A DNA stretch of 64,000 bases from Streblospio benedicti. Its lineage: Eukaryota > Annelida > Polychaeta > Spionida > Spionidae. The DNA is taken from the NCBI GenBank assembly GCA_019095985.1, contig CM032668.1, forward strand, positions 20,569,706 to 20,633,705. The letters run 5' to 3'. Each line of letters starts with the position of its first letter. Position 1 is the stretch's first letter. The translations under genes were made by a program, and so were the position numbers. Positions 21,701 to 36,700 of the stretch are shown here, one piece after another. The notes under the pieces were generated by a model. That model searched no databases and was not told where the DNA came from. It saw nothing but the letters and a program-made list of their open reading frames with translations.

Positions 21701-24700
21701 TTACATGTATCAGTGAAATTGTCAATAATAACAAATCTATCCTTTTCCAATTATGAGGATTTCAATATGTACACAAGTCTTGGGAAAACAAAGCTGTGAA
21801 GTGGGTTATTTAGAATTTCATACAGTTGTTATAATTCATACACATGATTAATCAATTAAATATCTACCAATCTGTTGTTACATGTGAATGAATTACTTCA
21901 TTATTACGGGCAAGATAGACAATGTTTCAATAGGTTCTCTAAAATTGGTTTTACCTTCTTGATTTTCTGAAAATTTATAAATATACTTCATACAATGAAT
22001 ATGTTATTCTTGTACATTTGTGTATTACATATGAATTTATAATGATAAATATAAAAAAGTTACAGCAAAAATATAATCATGTAAAGAAAATAAAAATGTT
22101 TAAAAAAATAGAGACAATACTAATAAAATTCAAACTAGCCACACATTGAATAAATCATTTCACACAAAAAATATAATATTTGTAATTGTAGTATACCATT
22201 TTCTAAACAAAACAAAAATATTGACTGGTTGATAATGAGGTGAAAAGAAATCAAGAAAAGTAGAAAAAAATGAATCCCTACCTAAGCTCTCTCTTCCCTT
22301 GATGAGTGGATCGAACTTCACATACAAGGACTGTCTCGCTAAAGCCGACTCTTTGAACTGAAACATGCAGATGGAAAATCAATTAATCTACAAAACAAAA
22401 CAAAACTATAAAGAATACACATGAGAATTAAATTTCATAAGAATTCATGTAAAGAAAACACAAAGCATTATTTTTGTGTTAACTACTCTGAACATTAAAT
22501 GCTCATTGCTCATGGACTATGTAAGAAGATATGTGCATTTACATTGAAATCCCAACCATGCAGACATTGATAAAATTTGGTATTATCTACTGTTATGGTT
22601 GTAAAGCCACTGTTACTCACGTTGTCGTCCTTTTTCGCCTCGAATTTCTCAAACATGTCCCATGCTGCAGGGTCGCTGAATACTGCAAGTACAGAAATAC
22701 GCATATAACGGTGAGTAAACGCTCATGATGAAAACATGACACAAAGTGAATTTGGGTCCGATGTCATAACGTGTGATTTGTAATACGAAGACAAACTTTA
22801 GAAATCAAACAAGATAATTAACTAATATTTCCAATGTACAAAGAATGCAACTTTTCGCTGACACAAGCTGTTACTTTCTTTCCAAGTGTTTATGACCTCC
22901 TTTCTACGTTTACTATGAAAGGCAAAACCCTGAGCTATTTGATATCTTGCAGTGTATACTTAGTGTAATTACGCGTTATGAGCAAATGTCCTCTACATTT
23001 GGTCCACATCAATAATACATTAATTCGGCATATTCAATCTGCATATGTCAAATCTTCATTCTAGCAATAATTGATAACGATAATAACTTATACAAATTTC
23101 CCAAACCTCAAGAATAATTGAAAATTATGGGAACACTACAGGAATTCGGAGCTTAAAATTTTTACTATTTGTTTTGAGACTATTAAAATGTATTTCTCTG
23201 TTTAACTGGCCATTAAATACACAAGAACTCATCATATTCACACCTAAAGTCCTTGGTAAGGCTGTATACAAATAAGCCCATGGAGAACCCACACTGGAGC
23301 CTCTTAGGATGATTGCGTCATGCACTCGGGATCTGGAGACGCAGGACTTATCCAGATGATAAGGTACATAGATTTATGACTTGACCAGTTGTCTTAACAA
23401 CTTCTGTACTTGGCACTTTGAAGGTACTTTCACCAATTTCACACAGATAAAATATTTTGTGGGTGTTTCATTCAAAAGTGATACATATAAACCAGTTTAA
23501 TCTGTATAAAAAAACACTTTAAGAACTCTATTTGTATGAGTTTTGCAGTCTACTTGCTGCTAACACGGACTTTTGTCCACATAAACAATATTGACCAACA
23601 CAGCAAGGTCTTGGGTTCAAGTCAACAACAAAACCATCCCATTCGGTAAAAGCTGTTTGAAAATATTTACCTTTGATATTGTATAGCATTTCCATACTGT
23701 TTTGTTATTTAGTAGACATTTCCTGAAGATAATATTGGAAATTCAATCTGGCCAGCAAAAAATAAAACCATTGTTGACTAAAACTAGGAAAAATACTCAG
23801 CATTGTATATCTAGTATGTTCATTGAGCAAATATTATCCTTTCTGAGCTTTTATGATAATGTCAATGTCTAGCTTTGCATATGGAATATCCAAATTCGAT
23901 ATAGAAAGAACTCTTCCTGGCCCTTTTTGTGGCTTTCACAATGATAAATATTTCTTTCATTTCATATTTTCACATATTGCTCACTAAAATCATAAGATTT
24001 TACCACAATTCTTACATCAAAATGAAATTTCACAAAATATTCCTCAATGCAGAAGACATAACAAAATGATATAAGCAAAGGCATTGTCATACCAAAGTTG
24101 AACAATACTATTTGCAAACCTGACTACATAAAACACAGTTGGCATATGAGAAATCTGAGTCACTGCAATAGTCCTAAGGGGGAAATCCTTCCGTTACCAA
24201 AATGCTCACGTTGACTTAAACCATTGCTCATGATAGTAGACGGTGGGTCAGTAAAATTATATAATATGTCATATTATCAGACACAAACATTCTCAAATGT
24301 GCAGTTGTTAGATGGGTTGAGGTTTACGTAGTTTTCTTTATATGGTAATATTCTAACAGATGTCTCAACACCCATCACAGTGAGTTAGACTATTACTCAT
24401 GCTAAGTCATGTCTGCTTACATCAGAAAATTCAGAATACTAGGTCTTGTGGGTCATTAGATCACACAATATTGAGTTTTTACCGAACCGTATGTACATTT
24501 ACATTGCACTTTATCCAATAAACCCAAACATATACATATGCCTGGAGGCATTGCATATAGCCCAATCTAATTTTCTCTAATGTCTCGGATATCTACCATG
24601 GAATGTGCGGCACAAGCCCATCAGAGGAGACAGACACTGATGCCATCATCTCATATACCAGTTGAAATTACATTCTTGTTTTATCAAACTTGAATCAAAT

Positions 24701-27700
24701 GAACATTGTGTGTAGTCAACTGTATGAGGACAATCAATGATAAATTTGTCCAACATAAATCCACCCCACATTGTAAATGTAAATGTGGTGGTTAATAGTC
24801 ATGATTCTATTTGTGCTCTCATGACTTTACATTTTACACCAGATCATTGGGACACTTATTGATCATCAATTGATCATTTCTCACATACTTGCATTGGCAG
24901 CACATTCAGCACACAATGCTAATCACTCCGTAATTACTCAAACACTCTTTCAACCCAATGACCTATACCTAATTAAACAGTTGGTGCCACAAAGCAGTGT
25001 GCAACTATCTAGATATGAGTTTGCTCAACACAACCAGACCCGACCAGGAATCGAACCCACAACCTTCTGGTCACGAGTCCAACACCCATCCAGTTGGCCA
25101 CTGAAGCACTTTGGCAACACTATTCCAGCAAAATTGGTTAAAACTTAACCAGTGATAAATCTAATCTACATGAGCAACTTCATGTATTGTAAATTACATA
25201 TGACAAAATGTTGTTATGAGTCTCTCAATCCATCATCCTGATACATCATATATTGATGTGCCATACATTGGCTTGGTGAGATGGGACATTTCCCCCAGCA
25301 ATATGACGTAAAAGGAATAGGGCTGTAGAAATGATCTTATAATGAGCTAATTTCCATCCTTATCACACACCCCGAATGACATCGCTGACAAAACAAATAA
25401 AAAACAACCTTCAATTGATTTGCCATTTATACTTATAAATCATATCCAGTCCTAGTAGTCACGTAATCACTATGGATAAACTAAACATGTTGCCAATGAT
25501 ATCAAACCAAATAAGCAGTTTTCAAAAGGCAGAATATTCATATAAACTATCCATGTGAATGGTGAAACACAACCGTTTTTGACACCAACAAGACCATACC
25601 AGCATCAAGTTCTTGACTCTCTCCGAGTCGTGCTGCAAGCACTTGTCTGAGATATTGCTCCATCTCAGAAGGCTCCTCCTCCTCTTCGTCCTGCCTGGAA
25701 GAACCCAACAGAGCATGTTCTGCACTTGGTACCAGGCCCCCATCTGGGTCTTCCCGCCGAGTATCACCAGGTAACAATCGCTCACTCTCATCGCCATCGT
25801 CAGATGGTTTTGATTTTTTACAGCAAATACATCGCACAAACAACCGCGAACACATGTATTCTAGGAATTTGTTAGTTTAATCCAGTAAATTGTCTTCAAG
25901 ACGTTTAATATCGTTGGTATCAATTATGGTCTCTTCACTAAACTAGAGAATGATACAGGCATTTAACTGCAGACCTTTTGACTGCCCTATCATTTCCGAT
26001 TGATTTGTTAATAATGGCATATGTATTGAATTTTATGGTTTGGTGTAAATTGAAAGGCTGTAATAATTATTGCATGAAGCAGATGGTGACTGTCGTGACT
26101 CGCAGGGAAAAAGTGCCAAATCTTTTATGTACAGCATAGTTGCAAAAGTTGGCCGTTCTATTTTTTTGTGATCATGGAATATGCAAGTTTCAATATAAAT
26201 ATTCTAATCATAAAAAACATATTCGATATATAATTCTTACATATCATTTTGCAACGATAATTTACTAAATTGATTAACTGTCCACTGTCCATGCAGTAGA
26301 TCAACACAAGATAGACATGACATAATATGTCCATATATGGCCAAGCGGGCCCCATTTGGACACAGGGCAAACAATTAGTTATGGATGGATTGCCAGTTCT
26401 AATGATTTAATGATTCAAAACAGACCAATCCAAATTTCATATAAGACGAATTGGACAGCAGCAAACCCTTTTCATGAAAATTCTTAAACCAATATTACAG
26501 CAATAATATAATTGCTACAATGGTAATAAGAGAAGAAGGACTCTTTCTAACAGCCACAGATAGACATGTCATCACTGAGAAAATGACCTACTGTTATGGC
26601 ATTACCTAATTGTGGAGTAATAACAGCTTTGCCTGCAGCGACATTTGTTGCCAAATTGGCAGCCAAACAGGTGGACCACGGGTGATGTACAGCAAACATA
26701 GGCATACATACAACCACAAAAAAACTTACGCTCCACAGAATACTTTATTAAAGTATAATATCAAGTTTGATGTTAGATTTGTTGATTTTATGAAATATCT
26801 GTTACTACAGAAGTAGTAGTATGAATCGTATTCATATTCGCTCACATTGATGATTTACCAAAAACGAATCATGAAAAAAGTAACAGGCACCCAATGAATC
26901 AATATTTTTGAAACGTTATTCTCCAATTACTCCTTCCTTGTACACACCTGTGTTTTGCAATCAATAAAAAACTTAAAGATATGCAAGTAAATATATCATT
27001 TTAATACAAAAATAAAAGTTTGAATGATAAATCTTACTTACCATAAAATTTTTAAACAGCCTGAATCTACGAAAAACTTAAAATACACTTCGATCTGCTT
27101 TAACTATACAATGGAGATAAAGAAGTTTATAAATTATCCATTAGGCTTATATCCACTACTTGAGATCTGAATTATAATCGTGGACTTTTAGTCACAAAAT
27201 CAATATGATCAACAGTGGTTTTCCAAGACGCTGAGATCAATCTGCATGGTCCACTTACGGAGCAATCACTATAGAAAAACATACAATCCATGAGAATGGC
27301 TGATCTTCACAGCATAAAATCCATTATGAATTGTCTACTGATAAGAAAACACATGAATGAATGACTTGAGACCAGTAAACACTGTACACACAAAACGCTT
27401 TTGCCAGACCTAGTTCATGTTTTCGATATACACACATTAACACTTGACAGACTTGCATGGATCTGTTTTGTTTATGCCATATATGGTACTAGTCTACACT
27501 CAGTAAAAGTGCACTTGTGCTGGTGAGGCGAGCAGCGTTTTACCCACCGTGCTGCTATGCAGTATGTATGTTGGTGGCTGCTCAGGCCAAATCAATACTG
27601 TGCTCAGTCGGTGGAATATACAAGGTAATGGGTTCAGATGGATTACGAAACCCCACATAGAATAAAATAGAATTATTCAACACATCTTACACTGACCCTC

Positions 27701-30700
27701 AGATGTTAGTGATGGGCTCATTCAACATCTGTCCATTTACAAAATATTGATAAGAAGTGTTGAACAATTTTGTAGTGTACTGTTAAAGAGACAGCATAAC
27801 TACAAATCATTTAATTCTTTTAATTTTAACAAGCTACAATCTTTAACACAAACATTCCTCAATGTACATCATGTGATGTGTAGTCTGATGTACTATAATT
27901 ATCTCCTTGTACACTGCATTTGCCTTTATGGAAAGTGATGTGGTCAGTGACCTTATGCGGAAATTGTAAATTACAACAAATGGTCGCTTGGGTAAGAAGT
28001 GGATCTTTATGACCTTGTAAGGTCTAAATAGCTGCAACACGGGGTTCATTTTCTAGAGAAAGGATCAAGGAGTCTTTTAACAGACCAAGTATGTACACCT
28101 GCCATCAAATAGTTTATATTCCCATAACAAATACCCTACAAAAAACTCAACAAACCTGATTGGTTGACTTAGACTAGGAAACGTATTGACAAGTTTATCT
28201 CGACAGTACACTATAAAGAGGGTACATTTAACACAGATTAACCACGCTTTATCTATATACTTAATAACTGAAATGCTGCATCATTGTATCTGCTTATAAT
28301 ACTGTTTGAGATGTTTACCGACAGCCTTAGTTGCTTGACCCTTCCTGCCTTTGGCACTGCGGGGTCGCGCCGCCCCCGTCTTCACACCCAGCTTGTTCCC
28401 AGAGCGAGGTCGCTTGGCCCTACCCCCGGCACCGGCTCCATCCTTGATGATGACCTTGACAGCAACAGCCTCCTCATTTTCCTGGTCATGCGTCTTCACC
28501 CTGCGACTGTTGCGTCTCTCCACAACTGGACCCCTGCTGCTTCGAGGCTCCTGTTCATGGATGGACTTGGACCAATTGGAGACTGTCTCAATTGTGTCCC
28601 AACTGTGGTCAAGCAGGCTGCCACTGTGCTGAGATGACCCGGGCGCGGTTGCCGTGAAAACGGCACGTTCCCCGTGCGCTCCGAGAGAACTGGCTTACTC
28701 CTGCCACTGTCCGCGGACTCCTGAACTGCACTTCCCACTTGTTTACCTTGGGCAAATATAACCCTCTCCGCACTTTCCTTGTGAATAGCATTCGTGTGTC
28801 CTGTCACTGGCTCTGCACGTTTCTGACAACGTCCCTTCTTAGTGCGCTTCTGGCTCAAAGTGGGATCTGCTGTTGCACACTCAACAGGTTCATCTATCAC
28901 AACTTGCACTTTATGAACAACATCTGCACTGTCACAAAGGTCTGTTCGAGGTTTGCTCTTGTGAGATAAAGCGTCTTTAGAATCTGGAGTAGATGGAAGT
29001 GTTCGTTTAGATTTAGAACTACAAGACTTAGTTTTCCTTGTGCTTAGCAGTTCCGACAGGGGAGGCCGATTCTGATGGAGTTGTAGCATTGATATCCCTC
29101 GGCCTACAGCTAATAACTACAGACCCATCAAGTTCATTTCCGTTTTGGGGGCACTCTCTATTTACATTGCTTTTTTCAGAATCCTTTAGAATAGCAGTTT
29201 GGGTTTTGGGAGAAGAAACATTAGGCTTAGAGCACGGATGACTAAACTTTTCTTTAGCAGCTACGATATCTTTGCTGAGCATTGTTGAATTCATGGAAGT
29301 TCCTAATCCAGAATCTAGCTCCCGCGGTAAGGCCCTATTCAAATCACCTATTTTCGACAGATTAAAGTTGGCACTTTGCTTGCTCTTACATATTTGAGGT
29401 TTACTTGCCGCATGGTTTATGCTAACTGGTAAGCTTTGATTCAACCTGAGAGACTGCTCATTTAACACTACACTTCCGCAATCATCTCTTGGCACAGGAA
29501 GCTCCCGGTGAACTTTGATGCTGGTCTTCTTATCCACAGTAACTTCAGAAATGTTTTCATTTGGATTTTGATGATCAACTTTATCCACAGCAACATTACA
29601 AAAAATTGGCTGTGAATTTGTTGGTACTGCCGAACCTTTCACAACAGGGGGAGCCTTATTCGATATGCTTGAGATTATAGGTTTCTGCAATAATTTGTTG
29701 ACTGGCGTTCCAGGAACACTGCTGGAGAGCTTGTGAGATCTTACGCGGCCGGGTCGTGCTTTTGGAGTTGATGGAGTGCTGTGTGTTACGCGCAATCTTT
29801 CCGCAGGCACCGGCGTACTGGGATAACTCTGGCTGACTACAGGCATACCGGCGATACTCTGTGACGACCGTGTCCGTGAACGCTTCCGCCTCCTACGAGG
29901 TCGCTGCATGAATGTCGCAGCTACTTCCTCATCAGACGAACTTTGCGGGATGATTTTTTTGTTTCTGCGATTCCGGAATGCAAGCTGGCCATCTTCGTTT
30001 GTAGTCAAATACTTCTCATCATCAGAGAGACTTAATTGATTACGCGTAGGTTTTAAATACTCATCAAATGGCACATTGCACATCTTTTGCTCCGATAATG
30101 AGCGCTCATGACGCCGTTTGCTCCTTCTGTCCGACTGTACGGCTTTCCGTTTATACGGTTGAACATGAGGAGACGGAGGAGACTTTAACACATTGCCCTC
30201 CACCCATGACATTCTTGTTTCTTGCCTTCCTTTCTCCCGTTCTTCACAATCCATACCAGTCAGATTCAATCTCAGTTCATTTCTTAAGCTTTCAGTGAGA
30301 TTCCCATCAGCTCTAATAACCCCATTCCCATTTGGTCCACTATTTTGTGCACACGACTCCTCCATTGACCTGTTTTGCACCTCAACACTGGCCACACATG
30401 TCTGCGATCGGCCCCCTGTTTGTGCTTGGCCCACCCTGGGACTCGCCTTTACGCTCCTCTCCCCGTCACTGACCACCGGCGAGGGCTGTCCCCGTGGTCT
30501 GGGCACGACCCGCCCCACTTTTTGGGAAGCTGCTCGATGCTGTGGTGGGACCTGTATGATGATAGTCGCCTCTTTCCTGGAGCCCTTCCTCCTGGGGGTG
30601 GGAGGCTTATGCTGGAGGCCGCCTTCTCTTGGGGTTACGCTGGTGGCAGCTGCTGAGGGAGTCTGTGTTGATACGGATGCACGGTCAGACGTCCACGGGA

Positions 30701-33700
30701 ACATTGTGTCAGCCAAGACGCACGGAGTCAGTTAGTTACTTAATCCTCATCAATCAACCTTTCATGAATATTTTAATCCAAACTGAAATTTACAAGTTCT
30801 ATCATATTTTACGAGTTGATTATGTGACTAAGCGTCGATCCAAATTTTCATCTTTTTAACCTGAAAGTATTGTTTTTAATATGTGATTAAAAACATCCTA
30901 TTCGACAACTCTGAAGACACTTTCTGAGTTTCATTACAACTAAAGTTTATGCTCATATTCCAACAATATGACTCACATTTGATTATTGCCAGATCTGATA
31001 GTTCATTATGAAAATCGTCCACAATGAACAAACCGCTCAGAACCTATTCAATCTCAAATCGATAGTTTAATAATCATGTACATGTATAGGATAAACGCAT
31101 TAATCTCCAAGCTTCATTTGAAATGCTGTAATTTTGGCAACACGTTAACTATAATCTAATCAATCCAATCAAATAAAACTTTAGAAATAATCCAGAATGT
31201 CATCCATTCCAATGTACGATGTAATTAATTTGAACAGTAGGCGAATCTTCTGCAAGATCATGTGATCCAAAGTCACTTGAAGAGTCCAATACACCACATG
31301 AATAACACCTCCCTATATTCCGAGATTATTTGATACAGTGAAGTAAATAACAATTCTATCACTAATTAATCAACCATAAAATCTATACAGACAAAATAAA
31401 TTTATGGCATCTCTCTCACAACAAAATCATATAAAGTTTAGTATGTTCTGCAAATACTTTTACAGCCAGCAAGATAATCCAGGAGAGAGAATTTACAGCC
31501 GGTGGTTAACATATCCATGTAACTTGTGACATTGTATGTTATTTGTATTTCCCAAAGAAAACATGACGCGGAAATAAAAGCCAGAGTAATCAATTTTGTG
31601 GATACATTCCAGTCAGCGTGGTCAGCTGAGGAGGAGCCAGTGGTGGTGTTTGTTTGCTATGATCACTGCAGCCAACGTAGCCAGCCTTTTATGGTATAAT
31701 CCATAACACTCAAAAAATAGACAAAATAGAACGAAACTACCTGTAGCCAAAATGTAAAAATGAGGTCACAATTCAAAAAAATAGTTCAAAAGCTAAATGT
31801 TAATCCAGCACAATGATAACTTTCTTGCTACAGAGAATCTGTAATTAGAACCAATGTAGCATAGATATATATATGCCGGAGTCGATCATAGTAACTCTCG
31901 AGATCTGATCTTTTATGTTACAACAATATGCCTTTTAAAACTTGAGCAGAGTTTATAATTCTTATGAAGAGTCACAAAACAGCTATTATCATCCTATCCA
32001 TTATCATACACAGTGGCTTTGGAATGGAGACATTTTGGGCCAGTGTCTGATCTGTGTTGGGTCCAACAAAGCAGAACCTTCGAGCGCGTTGTCGCCAACG
32101 TATCATGCATCCAGCGCTCAAACTAAATCCAGTGCTCAATGATGCATTGAAATATTCAAACAAGACTTGATAAAGTTGAGCAAATATAATAAGTTTTGCT
32201 TTGTCATATTTTCATACAACATTTCTTCAATCAGGTCGATATTTCAGTCAGATATTCATCAATAGCTATAATTGTCTTTATCAACTAAATAGCTTTTCAA
32301 ATGGTGTCAAATTGATTGCATCGTCTATAAACAGGCAGATAACATTGTTTTCGGGATCTTCTACCTACTGTAATCAGAGCTTCTATGTTCAGTGTTATGA
32401 CATGCTTATCCATTGTTGACCAAATACTCCTGTTGTAATAAACCTGTACATCAGCTGACTTGAAAATGACGGTGGATTCTTCTCTTTCACACTTGAAGGA
32501 TCCATGTACATATGTGGCATAATCAATCTACATGAAATGAAAACACCAATCACCGCCGACCAAACACCAAATCAAAATGAACCCCAAAATTCATACATGC
32601 AAATCCTGTACTATAAGTTCATTGATAATAAACTTTGGTCACTGGATAACAACAATTTCGTATTCTGATGCAGACATGGCATCTGTTATTTAATGATTAT
32701 CATACAAAACAAACCTATTCCTTTTGTGCTCTTGCATAATAAGTTACTGACTGATTTCAAACTTAACGAGTCCAAGCGATTGTTATGGTTAATCAATCAA
32801 TATAAGCTCTTTTTTTTACACAAATTCTAATGTGATCGAGGGGGAAAAATAAAAAACATACACAAAACACTGACAAGGAGCAAGAGATGATGAGAGAAAA
32901 GGACGCGAAAGATAACTTATTTCTTGCCTAGCAACATTCTGAAAATGCTTGACAAACCATATCCTACAAACAAAAAACAGTCTACGACACATGATTTTCT
33001 AAACTTCGCCATGCTTAATTTCCTTTATTTCAAATCAATTGGCATATGATAATTCAAACAACCGAAGGTGATTGGCTTTACAGTATATTTTTGATTTGAT
33101 AAGAAAATAGGAAAAAATAGGTAGTGAGAAAGCTATGATTGCTTTTCAAATATCAACTTGTTCCGTATATTGTTCAAGACCAAAACTCATTTGATTGGGG
33201 CCATTTCAACATTTCACACTTCATTATGTGTATTTACACTTTGGATTTGGCTCAAGGATATGACTTTATTAAAGCAACCAATGTAAATAAGTTTATTAGA
33301 TATTTTTAACACGCGCATTGCAGGAATCCACCTGCATGTTAATAATATCTAAAGTCAAACAAAGCTCAGTAATAGAGTTCTTATGCGGTGGAATTGGTAT
33401 AACCTGCACACAAACGTTGACTTTGTGCTCTCGGACCAAATAAGTATCATAATGCACACAGCCAGGTTGCTAAAGCAAAGTGCCAATGTCAATGTTGACT
33501 GTCCAATTTTCTACGTTTGGACAATAAAGGTTGTCAATTTCTATAATTCAAAGCTTCAAAGAAAGACATAGGAGTGAAATGTATCACAAAACATCAAAGG
33601 TTTCTTCACTTTTAGTGCAAGCCCAGCTTTAACACTATCTGTGAATAACAAGGTGGATGTCAATCAGACACCATACTTCTGAGCACTGAATATGTGAAAT

Positions 33701-36700
33701 TAGACAGTAATGTCAGTCATTAAAAAACCCCCCCCACCTTAATTCAAACTATGGCACTTCATGAAATTCTAATAACAAGTTTCAAATATCACCTATATAT
33801 TGTCAAACTTTCACCCCACCCCAGCCCTACCTGAAAAAGCAAGCACTGAACAAGTTGATCTTTGAAAAGCAATCATAGCAATTTATTCTTCACTTTCTCA
33901 CAAACCATTTTTACCTATTTTCTTATTAAATCATTTGTTTATAAAACTAGTTTACGTTACCTTTAACCGGTCCCCTGACAACTGGGTTAAGCGGACTTGG
34001 GTTGGACTTGCGAGGTTTGAACTTGCTCAGGGAAACCATGTCTTTCATTCTCAAGAGTCACTTCATAATTTATTTTCTCTACTTATCATTTCACTGCAGC
34101 AGCATAATTAGCCACAGAGAAAATGAACATTCATGCTATCCTTATTGCTTATACAAGTAAAAATCCTCAATCACAATTCCCACCATAAAATGTAGGTTTT
34201 GTTTAAAAAATATCCATTTCATAATTTGTTTATAACTGGTAGCTATAATGGTCCAATGAAGGTAGATTGAGTTATCCGTCCATTGTTTCTATTTCATGTT
34301 CTACATACAATAAGCACATAACCAGTTATTCGTCAAAAGAAATAGAAAGTTTAGAATTGCACCATTGGTAAAATGCACAAGTAAAAGCTCAAAGAAGCAT
34401 TATTTATTGAATATTGAAAATCTGATGATCGAACTAAATATTCGTTTTTATTAGCGACTGTTCTGATGTCAGGAGCAGATGTTGCTTTAAAAGTTACGAA
34501 AGCGGTCATTAAATGGGCATTATAATAAACGTTTGATGACTTTTGAATTCACATGTTTTTCACCACTACAACAAATAACAAATGCCATTATCCAAACCTA
34601 TAACATACGCCTTAGATTTTAATTTATGACTTAAGCAGTGAACTTTAAACTATTTCTAGTTGATAATGTAGATGTATCTGGTATCAATGATAATTAGTGA
34701 TTCAGTAGCCCATAATTCACTATACATTGTAAACACTTCATACTAAATTTAGAACTTTTTTTCTAATTTTTATGATACAACCATGCGACTCTTGAGTACA
34801 ACAAAATCCGATTCACAAAAAATCCATTTCAAGTTTTGTTTCTATTTCAATCTCAATAACCAAAGATAAAAGGACCTATGATTTATTGGTTCAAACTCGA
34901 CATTTTCTTATTCGATTTCATAATTAAATATCGTAATCTTGTGTTGAATTCGGCTTGCAAAGATTTTGTCAACGTACAAAGTTGATAAAGCTATCTTTGC
35001 TAACAAAATATTTAATCAACCTATTGATTGGTTTTCTTCAAGTGCTTCATCAATATTATTCATTGATTTGATTTCTTTATAAAGCACCAAATATAGCGTA
35101 AAACCATAAAAAGTTTATGGCTGCAGCTGCCTGTATGCATCTAGTAAAAAGTATTTTTATATTTCTTGTTTGTATGGAAATTGTGTCAATAAGAGTTCAT
35201 CATTTGCACTGCAAAGAAATAAACTACATAACTCTATGGAATGTGAAAAAGCAATTATTAATGATTTTCAAGCTTCTCTCTCACACACCTTTTTAGGAAG
35301 CAATTATTAATGAACCGATCTTATCTGCATCCCATATGAACGATACAAAAGGCTACGTATGGAAAATCTATCAATTAGCGAAATAATAAACTTAGCCATG
35401 GTTCACATACATGTACACGTGCACACACATTGTCCAATTACAACAGCTGTTCATAGTTGTGTTAGCAATATTTGTAACTCCTGTTTCAATTTAGTACGAA
35501 AACAATTTCATATACTTTTAAAAATTGAATCATTCAATCATAATTTCCAGAATACACAATATGTACTTGTTTGTATTTCGTTAATTTTATTCTATCTATA
35601 TTTCTCAACTGTAATTTCTTCATCAGCATAGGCAGCATCATATTGAGTACAAAATTGTTCACTAGTCACCTATTTGCCAAATGAGAATTCCTGTAGTCCA
35701 TGAAAACAAACTTATTCAATTTTGACTCCCTGTTCTATTACGGTCTAACAATGCTGCAGGCTAATTATAACAACATTCACTCCCTATCAAAAATCTGCAT
35801 TGTTTGCAAACATATCCAATAAGGAAAGAGCATTATTCCATGTTGATGTTATGTACGACTGTTAGAGCACTGAAACCGTGTGCACAATGCATGCTGCATG
35901 CCCACAACAAACGTCTCATCATCAATAAACGCACCAGCCTTCTGCATTGTCCAATACGGAAAAAAACATCAATACAAAATAATACTGTGATAATGGTCAA
36001 TACTTCCAACTTGAGGAAAATGATAACTTGAAACTCACACTAAATGAAATGTAATCATTTAGAATTTTTAACTTCAAATTGTTTCATAATAGTGTGATTT
36101 CTTCAATAATAAATCTTAGTTTAGTGAACTAAATTGTTTTCTGCACAGATATTCTTGATGATCTAAGGTCTGGAATACATAATACAGCTACTTCAACAAT
36201 AGTTCTATCTTATTTTGCTATCATAGCCACATAGTATCTCAATGAATAGAGCCCGACGTAGAGGTATTGATATTAAATATTTCACATAAACATAAGTGTA
36301 TATCCAAGTTCTGTTCAGCATACATCTAGATGAACATTTCTTTAATTTGACGTCATGAAGTTCAGTGTTAGATAATACAATCCATAACTTCGATGGCAAT
36401 GGTCCATGAAAATAATATTCCAAACAATGTTGCCATTCAAGATAACTGCTCCGTCAATCAACTTAATTCATTTCATTTATTCCAATCACGTGAAAATCCA
36501 GATCACGTGGAAAACTATCCTAAACCTCAAACCATGGTCAAAATCATGCCAAGTTAACAAACTATAAGCATTTATATTGAAAGTAGTTATTATAAAACTA
36601 ATGGCTGTAACTGATCAGCCACAAAAGATCTACACAATACATGGCCACTCGGAGTCTATTAACCTCTTGTGGGCCATTGAGCTATGTCCATGTGATCACT

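Noticed and set aside
30193-30735. 180-codon plus-strand open frame
   Set aside because: Antisense shadow of the basic TACC exon; composition mirrors it.
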